Assembly: GCA_018401465.1 (NCBI GenBank)
Contig: JAGYKE010000004.1
Coordinates: 372,001 to 436,000 of the forward strand
DNA from: Aestuariivita sp.
Lineage (GTDB): Bacteria; Pseudomonadota; Alphaproteobacteria; Rhodobacterales; Rhodobacteraceae
DNA: 64,000 bases
Direction: 5' to 3'
Of this stretch, positions 59,439-64,000 are shown in pieces (position 1 is the first letter of the stretch; every line of letters starts with the position of its first letter). Made by a program: the position numbers and the translations under genes. Under the pieces are notes generated by a model. It did not search any database. It worked only from the letters and a program-made list of their open reading frames with translations, and was not told the DNA's origin.

Positions 59439-60589
59439 CGCAGCAGCGCCGCCGCCGCCGTGTATCCGCCCGCCGCGCCGTCGATGAAATGCACATGGTC
59501 GTCGGCCATCGCCGAAGGCACGATGCAGGTCATCATCGCCTCGTCCTGTTCGACAAGGCCATAGCGCAGCACGCCGCGCGCCCGCGCGTCGTCCAGCACC
59601 GCGACCAGCGCGGCGCGCGTGGCCGGGTCGATGTCGATCGTCATCTTCAGCCCGTCGTCCAGCTTGCGGAAATCGGCATTGGCCGACACCGTGCGCGTGT
59701 AATGCGCCGGGTCGAACCCGCCGATGGTCAGCCCGGTGCGCAGCCCCAGCCGCAGGATCACCCAGGCCAGCGCCATCTGCACAAGGATGGGAAACCGCGC
59801 GGCGAAGCCCGCGCCGCGCCCTGCCGCCTGCGCCTCGACCCCGGCGGCGGCGGCCGGCCATTTCGCGGGCGGGCCGTCTTCGGGTGCCGGGTGCCCGTCG
59901 CGCACAAGACGGCGGGTGACGGCGGCCACCTCGGCCACGGCGGTGGCGAAGGCGGCGGGGTCCGCGTCCTCGTCAGGTCGGGCGACCAGCGACAGGATCG
60001 TGCCGTTGCGCGATTTCATGTGCGCCCAGCGGCAGGACAGGCCTGTCAGGTCGGGCTGGGTGCCCGGCGGCGCGGGCGGCACGGCGTAGTCGCCCGCCTT
60101 CATCCGCGCCTCGGCCCAGGCAAGGCCACCGCCCGAGAACATCGCGTAATCCGCCGTGGGCGAGGCGGCAAAGCGCGCCACCCGCACCGGCCGCCCGGCG
60201 GCGGCGGCGTCCCGCGCCGGGACCAGCGCCGCCCGCAGGCGGATGCCAAAAGCTTCGTCCGCCCAGCGCACCAGCGCGGCAAGGGCCGCGCGCGCCTCGT
60301 CTTCCGCCCCGGGCCAGATCGCGAAACTTGCCCCGTCGCCCGCGAAGACGAAGGGAAAGGCCTGCCCCGGCAGCACGTTCTTCATCGCCGCGATCACCGC
60401 CGCGCCCACCATGTTCACGGTCTTGTAGCGCCCTTCGGCCACCAGCGCGGTGGATCCGGCCACATCGGCCAGACCGATGAGCCAGTCATCCGGCAGGTCG
60501 CGGAAGCGCGCCGCGTCGGCCATGTCGTCGAACCGGTCCGAGACCGGCAACAGGTCGAAGAAATCAGGCTGTGAGACGCGCATGTCCAT
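59435..60589 (-). CDS. DUF3095 protein with nucleotidyl-cyclase-like core
   Basis: 384-residue DUF3095 protein. The N-terminal part contains 'WLIGLADVAGSTALVAEGRY' followed by 'KTVNMVGAAVIAAMKNVLPG' and 'FPFVFAGDGASFAIWP'. That arrangement, an Asp-containing strand with G-x-T/S and a later GDG hairpin, is that of class III adenylyl/guanylyl cyclases, so a nucleotide-binding or cyclase-like role is inferred, not shown. The start at 60589 (MDMRVSQPD) follows GGAAG. The much longer frame extending to 61738 is antisense to the MFS gene. Partners unknown. Confidence 0.8.
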   Translation of the reverse strand: MDMRVSQPDFFDLLPVSDRFDDMADAARFRDLPDDWLIGLADVAGSTALVAEGRYKTVNMVGAAVIAAMKNVLPGQAFPFVFAGDGASFAIWPGAEDEARAALAALVRWADEAFGIRLRAALVPARDAAAAGRPVRVARFAASPTADYAMFSGGGLAWAEARMKAGDYAVPPAPPGTQPDLTGLSCRWAHMKSRNGTILSLVARPDEDADPAAFATAVAEVAAVTRRLVRDGHPAPEDGPPAKWPAAAAGVEAQAAGRGAGFAARFPILVQMALAWVILRLGLRTGLTIGGFDPAHYTRTVSANADFRKLDDGLKMTIDIDPATRAALVAVLDDARARGVLRYGLVEQDEAMMTCIVPSAMADDHVHFIDGAAGGYTAAAALLR

Positions 60590-60682
60590 TCTTCCGATGT
60601 AGGCACGCGCGGCGCAGTGCGCCATCACTCTTGCGTGACGCCCCGGCCCGTGCCACGGCTGGCCGCGAAGGGGGAACGCCAC

Positions 60683-61855
60683 ATGCAAGCCGGTCTGATC
60701 GTCCTGTGCCTCGCCTATGTCCTGAGCCAGTTCTTCAGGGCGTTCCTTGCGGTGCTGACCACCGCGCTGGGGCAGGATATCGGCGCCACGGCGGAAGACC
60801 TCGCGTTTGCCTCGGGGCTGTGGTTCTTGGGCTTCGCGGCGATGCAGCTTCCGGTGGGCTGGTGCCTCGACAAGATCGGGCCGCGCCGCAGCGCATCCAC
60901 CATCATCGCGCTGGGCGCGGGCGGGGGTGCCGCGGTCTTCGCGCTGGCCACCGCGCCCTGGCACATCGCGCTTGCGATGGCGATGATCGGGGCGGGGTGT
61001 TCGCCCGCCCTGATGGCGTCGTATTTCATCTTCGCGCGCGAATACCCGCCCGCGCGCTTCGCCACGCTCGCCGCGCTGATGCTGGGGGTGGCGTCGGTCG
61101 GCAATCTCATCGCGTCGTGGCCCATGGCGGTCGCGGCTGAAACGATCGGCTGGCGCGCGGCGCTGGGTGCGCTTGCGGTGGCGTCGGTGGCGGTGGCGGC
61201 GGGCATCTTCGCGCTGGTGCGCGACCCCGCCCCGGTGGCAGGCGACGAGAAGGGCACGCTGCTTGACCTTCTGCGCATGCCGGTGATCTGGCTGATCCTG
61301 CCGCTGATGGCCGTCGCCTATGCGCCCAGCGGCGCGGTGCGCGGCCTGTGGATCGGGCCCTATCTCACCGATGTCTTTGGCCTGACCACCCAGCAGGTGG
61401 GGCAGGCGACGCTGGCCATGGGCATCGCCATGATCGCGGGCACGCTGGCCTATGGCCCGCTTGACCGCATCTTCGGCACGCGCAAGGGCGTGGCGCTTGT
61501 CGGCAACGCGATCTGTGCCGCGGCCATGCTCGTGCTTGCGGCGCTGATCGAGGCGGGGCCACTTGCCGCCGTCGCGCTCATGGCGCTGGCGGGTGCGGCG
61601 GGGGCCAGTTACCCCCTTGTCATCGCCCATGGGCGCGCCTTCTTCCCGGCCCATCTGGCGGGGCGGGGCGTCACACTGATGAACCTCTTCGCCATGGGCG
61701 GCGTGGGGCTGATGCAGTTCCTGTCGGGCCGCCTGCACACCGCCACCGCCGGGGCCGACCCCGCGCTGCCCTATCAGGCAATCTTCCTCTTCTTCGGGCT
61801 GTCGCTGGCGGCGGGCGTCGCAATCTATGCCTTCTCGCGCGACAACATGAATTGA
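60683..61855 (+). CDS. MFS transporter
   Basis: 390-residue major-facilitator protein with 12 segments. The motif 'PVGWCLDKIGPRRSASTIIA' (loop 2-3) and the second-half equivalent 'GPLDRIFGTRKGVALVGNAI' are clear. It starts 'MQAGLIVLCLAYVLSQFFRA' at 60683, and the upstream 22 codons are out of family. It is divergent from the DUF3095 gene, with a 93-base spacer. Substrate unknown (NNP/CynX-like appearance). Confidence 0.85.
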   Translation: MQAGLIVLCLAYVLSQFFRAFLAVLTTALGQDIGATAEDLAFASGLWFLGFAAMQLPVGWCLDKIGPRRSASTIIALGAGGGAAVFALATAPWHIALAMAMIGAGCSPALMASYFIFAREYPPARFATLAALMLGVASVGNLIASWPMAVAAETIGWRAALGALAVASVAVAAGIFALVRDPAPVAGDEKGTLLDLLRMPVIWLILPLMAVAYAPSGAVRGLWIGPYLTDVFGLTTQQVGQATLAMGIAMIAGTLAYGPLDRIFGTRKGVALVGNAICAAAMLVLAALIEAGPLAAVALMALAGAAGASYPLVIAHGRAFFPAHLAGRGVTLMNLFAMGGVGLMQFLSGRLHTATAGADPALPYQAIFLFFGLSLAAGVAIYAFSRDNMN

Positions 61856-61859
61856 CGCC

Positions 61860-61895
61860 GCCCCTTTCGCAGCGCCGCCTTCTTCTGTAAGGGGC
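61860..61895. other. Inverted repeat after MFS gene
   Basis: GCCCCTT (61860-61866) and AAGGGGC (61889-61895), with a 22-base loop, between the MFS stop and asd. Could contribute to termination; the weak geometry keeps this tentative. Confidence 0.25.
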
Positions 61896-61928
61896 GCTGG
61901 TTGACATCTCCCGTGAAGGAAAGGACCG

Positions 61929-62951
61929 ATGGGTTACAAAGTCGTCGTCGCAGGCGCCACCGGCAACGTGGGCCGCGAAATGCTGAACATCCTGGCCGAG
62001 CGCCAGTTCCCCGTGGACGAGATCGCAGCACTTGCTTCGCGCCGGTCGATCGGGACCGAGGTGTCGTTCGGCGACAAGACTTTGAAAACCAAGGACATCG
62101 ACCAGTTCGACTTCACCGGTTGGGACATGGCGCTGTTCGCCATCGGGTCCGAGGCGACGAAGATCTACGCACCGAAGGCCGCCGCGGCGGGTTGCGTGGT
62201 GATCGACAATTCGTCGCTCTACCGCTACGACCCGGATGTGCCGCTGATCGTGCCGGAAGTGAACGCCGACGCGGTCTATGGATATTCCAAGAAGAACATC
62301 ATCGCGAACCCCAATTGTTCGACCGCGCAGATGGTGGTGGCGCTCAAGCCCCTGCATGACCGCGCGCGGATCAAGCGCGTCGTGGTGTCGACCTATCAAT
62401 CCGTGTCGGGCGCCGGCAAGGACGGCATGGACGAGCTGTGGGACCAGACCAAGGCGGTCTACAACCCGGTGTCCGAGGTCCCGCCCAAGAAGTTCCAGAA
62501 GCAGATCGCCTTCAACATCATTCCCCAGATCGACGTCTTCATGGAAGACGGATCGACCAAGGAGGAATGGAAGATGGTGGTCGAGACCAAGAAGATCCTC
62601 GACCCCAAGATCAAGGTGACCGCGACCTGCGTGCGCGTGCCGGTCTTCGTCGGGCATTCCGAGGCGATCAACATCGAGTTCGAGGATTTCCTCGACGAGG
62701 ACGAAGCCCGCGACATCCTGCGCGAAGCGCCGGGCGTCATGGTGATCGACAAGCGCGAACCGGGTGGCTACGTCACGCCGATCGAATGCGTGGGCGATTA
62801 CGCCACCTTCATCAGCCGCATCCGCCAGGACGGCACGATCGAGAACGGCCTGAACCTCTGGTGCGTCAGCGACAACCTGCGCAAGGGCGCGGCGCTGAAC
62901 GCGGTGCAGATCGCGGAAGTGCTGGGCTCGAAGGTGCTTAAGAAGGGCTGA
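61929..62951 (+). CDS. asd: Aspartate-semialdehyde dehydrogenase
   Basis: 340-residue ASADH converting aspartyl phosphate to aspartate semialdehyde with NADPH, for lysine, methionine, threonine and diaminopimelate synthesis. It has the N-terminal 'VVVAGATGNVGREMLNILAE', catalytic Cys in 'IIANPNCSTAQMVVALKPL', 'VVVSTYQSVSGAGKDGMDEL' and His/Arg substrate motif 'CVRVPVFVGHSEAINIEFE'. The ATG at 61929 follows AAGGAAAGGA. It stands alone, with its own promoter region and a hairpin downstream. Confidence 0.93.
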   Translation: MGYKVVVAGATGNVGREMLNILAERQFPVDEIAALASRRSIGTEVSFGDKTLKTKDIDQFDFTGWDMALFAIGSEATKIYAPKAAAAGCVVIDNSSLYRYDPDVPLIVPEVNADAVYGYSKKNIIANPNCSTAQMVVALKPLHDRARIKRVVVSTYQSVSGAGKDGMDELWDQTKAVYNPVSEVPPKKFQKQIAFNIIPQIDVFMEDGSTKEEWKMVVETKKILDPKIKVTATCVRVPVFVGHSEAINIEFEDFLDEDEARDILREAPGVMVIDKREPGGYVTPIECVGDYATFISRIRQDGTIENGLNLWCVSDNLRKGAALNAVQIAEVLGSKVLKKG

Positions 62952-62960
62952 GCGTTTCAG

Positions 62961-62990
62961 GGCCTGCGGTCCCCCGGGGTTGCAGGCCCC
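62961..62990. terminator. Candidate terminator after asd
   Basis: GGGCCTGC (62961-62968) pairs with GCAGGCCC (62983-62990), an eight-base-pair GC stem between the asd stop and the convergent mqsA end. It has no U-tract; it may serve both directions. Confidence 0.45.
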
Positions 62991-63000
62991 CGCCCAAAGG

Positions 63001-63441
63001 TCAGGCGGCGCAGTCGCCGCGCACCTCGATCAGTTCCTGAAGACGCCCCGGGTCGTTGGCCAGCAGCCGCAACGCCGTGTCGGCGGGTTTGCTGATCATG
63101 ACGTCGCCCGCTTCGTATTTCTGGAAGGCATTCGGCCCGCCCCCGATCAGCAGCCCTGCCCGCTTTTGCGTCAGCCTCAGACGCTTGCGGATGCCTCGGA
63201 TATCCTGCGGCGTCAGCAGCCCCTGCGCGCGCGCCTTCAGTTCCACCAGCGCCCGGTCCGACACGCGCATGTCCTGCGCGTCGTGCAGGCCGCTGTCCCC
63301 CGTCGGATCATCCGCGGCATACCAGCCGGGCATGTCGATGTCTTTCGACTGTCCCGCATGGGCGATGGTGATCCGCCGCAGGCCGCGCACAAGCTCTTGC
63401 CCCGTTTCGGGGTGAATGCGGGTGGCCGGAGGGGTGGTCAT
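63001..63441 (-). CDS. mqsA: MqsA-type antitoxin
   Basis: 146-residue antitoxin-like protein of the type II MqsRA family (YgiT). The C-terminal helix-turn-helix is typical: 'GIRKRLRLTQKRAGLLIGG' with 'GPNAFQKYEAGDV' and 'KPADTALRLLANDPG'. The N-terminal part lacks the four zinc-binding cysteines of E. coli MqsA, as in many shorter or variant members. The start at 63441 follows GGAGAGATGAG located in the toxin's 3' end. It would be translated after the toxin on one transcript and bind the upstream palindrome at 63746-63758. The toxin gene before it is broken. Confidence 0.8.
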   Translation of the reverse strand: MTTPPATRIHPETGQELVRGLRRITIAHAGQSKDIDMPGWYAADDPTGDSGLHDAQDMRVSDRALVELKARAQGLLTPQDIRGIRKRLRLTQKRAGLLIGGGPNAFQKYEAGDVMISKPADTALRLLANDPGRLQELIEVRGDCAA

Positions 63442-63442
63442 C

Positions 63443-63751
63443 TCATCTCTCCTTGAAGGACGTGCAGACGAAGCCGGACGCGGCGTCGCCTGCGAACTTG
63501 ATGTAGATGACGTAACCGCCGGACCGGCCATGTTAGACGTCCATCCAGGCCCTGTGATCGTGATGCGCCGTCATCGACTTGACGAAATCCCGTGCCATCA
63601 GCCCCTTTACGGCATGTTCCATTTCGCGCCTTGTCATCCCGTCGCGGCCGCACCGGTGACTGCGGCGCGCGTCATGATCATGGACGACACCGCCCGCCGG
63701 ATCGACGCAAGATCGAAGCTCGGCTTTCGTTTCTCGGCCAGATAGCACCAT
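63443..63751 (-). pseudogene. mqsR: MqsR toxin remnant, frameshift plus in-frame stop
   Basis: Three-frame reading recovers an MqsR-like toxin of about 99 codons. Frame A gives 'EKRKPSFDLASIRRAVSSM' and continues to 'RAAVTGAAATG' before a TGA at 63634-63636. Shifting frame gives 'MTRREMEHAVKGLMARDF' and 'VKSMTAHHDHRAWMDV' before a TAA at 63533-63535, where family members have Tyr in 'DVY'. The same frame then continues 'HGRSGGYVIYIKFAGDAA' and 'SGFVCTSFKER' to the TGA at 63443. One missing base near 63637 and one codon change would restore it. The start is also uncertain; an ATG at 63751 is out of frame with frame A. Confidence 0.8.
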
Positions 63752-63758
63752 AATGGTG
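63746..63758. promoter_or_regulatory. CACCAT-A-ATGGTG palindrome, candidate mqsRA operator
   Basis: A perfect inverted repeat at the head of the toxin-antitoxin locus, just where MqsA-type antitoxins bind their own promoter. Inference from position and symmetry. Confidence 0.4.
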
Positions 63759-63956
63759 TTTTTTCAAGCACGGCCCTGTGCAGGACTCGGCAGCAGCATG
63801 CGGCAAAGGGGTTAACCGGGTCTGAACAGCCCCCGATCCCGTCAACAATCCAGCCATAAACGCAGGTCTGTCCCTAATTTCAACACAAGCACCGCGCCTG
63901 ATGCCTGTCCGGGCCCCGCAGGAGGGCCCGCACCCAAAGGCCCGGAGAGACAGGCC
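63759..63956. other. Divergent spacer upstream of the last gene
   Basis: About 200 bases with an AT-rich patch near 63840-63890 and the hairpin CGGGCCC-CGCAGGA-GGGCCCG (63910-63930) 26 bases before the final ATG. The hairpin could act in the leader mRNA. No gene is seen. Confidence 0.3.
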
Positions 63957-64000
63957 ATGTTCCACGTAAACCAAGCGGACCTGGCGCACCCGGCGCCCGA
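63957..64000 (+). CDS. Start of an unidentified gene, cut by window edge
   Basis: An ATG at 63957 preceded by GGAGAGACAGGCC begins the reading MFHVNQADLAHPAP, which remains open to the end of the window. The good ribosome-binding site and preceding leader support a real start, but 14 residues are too few to name a family. Confidence 0.5.
   Translation, partial: MFHVNQADLAHPAP

Noticed and set aside
60590-61738. Upstream extension of the DUF3095 reading frame
   Set aside because: The extension is antisense to the MFS gene and consists of Arg/Gly/His-rich residues; the DUF3095 family starts near the ATG at 60589.

Overview
The window is a gene-dense chromosomal stretch of a high-G+C alphaproteobacterium, most likely a member of the Rhodobacteraceae (Rhodobacterales). 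This is inferred from several things: the RpoE-ChrR singlet-oxygen pair divergent from a five-gene operon of FAD oxidoreductase, DUF1365, MFS, DUF3833 and SDR genes; the beta-hydroxyaspartate cycle cluster; an Irr-type box at a membrane-bound ferritin gene; a two-domain ALDH16; and recurrent GC-hairpin elements ending in a TATTTG-nnn-CGAGAAGAA tail. I see no rRNA, tRNA, CRISPR array, prophage or recognisable insertion sequence.

Layout. 1-0.6 kb: the start of a MarR-type regulator, divergent from a DUF1428 gene. 0.7-9.7 kb: one long minus-strand operon for a branched-chain-amino-acid-type ABC transporter (LivGHMKF equivalents, two small membrane proteins) bracketed by two acyl-CoA ligases, with a divergent hybrid histidine kinase and OmpR-type regulator (9.9-12.5 kb). 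12.6-16.8 kb: an HNH nuclease, then a disturbed segment in which the 3' end of an M20-type amidohydrolase gene occurs twice, flanking a Tat-exported D-amino-acid-oxidase-like gene with a permuted signature. 17-19.7 kb: phosphatase, GST, saccharopine dehydrogenase, DUF3775. 19.8-25.8 kb: the putative sigma-E operon and rpoE-chrR.

25.9-36.8 kb is the metabolic core. It encodes urate hydroxylase (PuuD), HIU hydrolase (UraH), a fused allantoinase/OHCU decarboxylase (PuuE-UraD), ureidoglycine aminohydrolase and ureidoglycolate lyase (AllA), which together take urate to glyoxylate. Inside this set sits a complete beta-hydroxyaspartate cycle, bhcR divergent from bhcABCD, which converts glyoxylate to oxaloacetate. 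The allantoate amidohydrolase step has no gene inside the block, but the M20-type hydrolase at 15.6-16.8 kb is a candidate. The bhcR-bhcA spacer holds two perfect AT-rich palindromes.

36.8-64 kb: class III aminotransferase, MmgE/PrpD protein, a TroABCD-type metal transporter with two Mur/Fur-like boxes, deoC with ALDH16, glutathione-dependent formaldehyde dehydrogenase and (5 kb away) S-formylglutathione hydrolase, a NYN/OST-HTH protein, TetR regulator, mbfA with an Irr box, a STAS-less SulP transporter, AEC and MFS transporters, DUF188/HAD/OCD/hydrolase operon, zapE, a DUF3095 protein with nucleotidyl-cyclase-like motifs, asd, and an mqsRA toxin-antitoxin locus whose toxin is broken by a frameshift and a stop. 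Many convergent genes overlap or abut by a few bases, and many co-directional genes overlap by ATGA.
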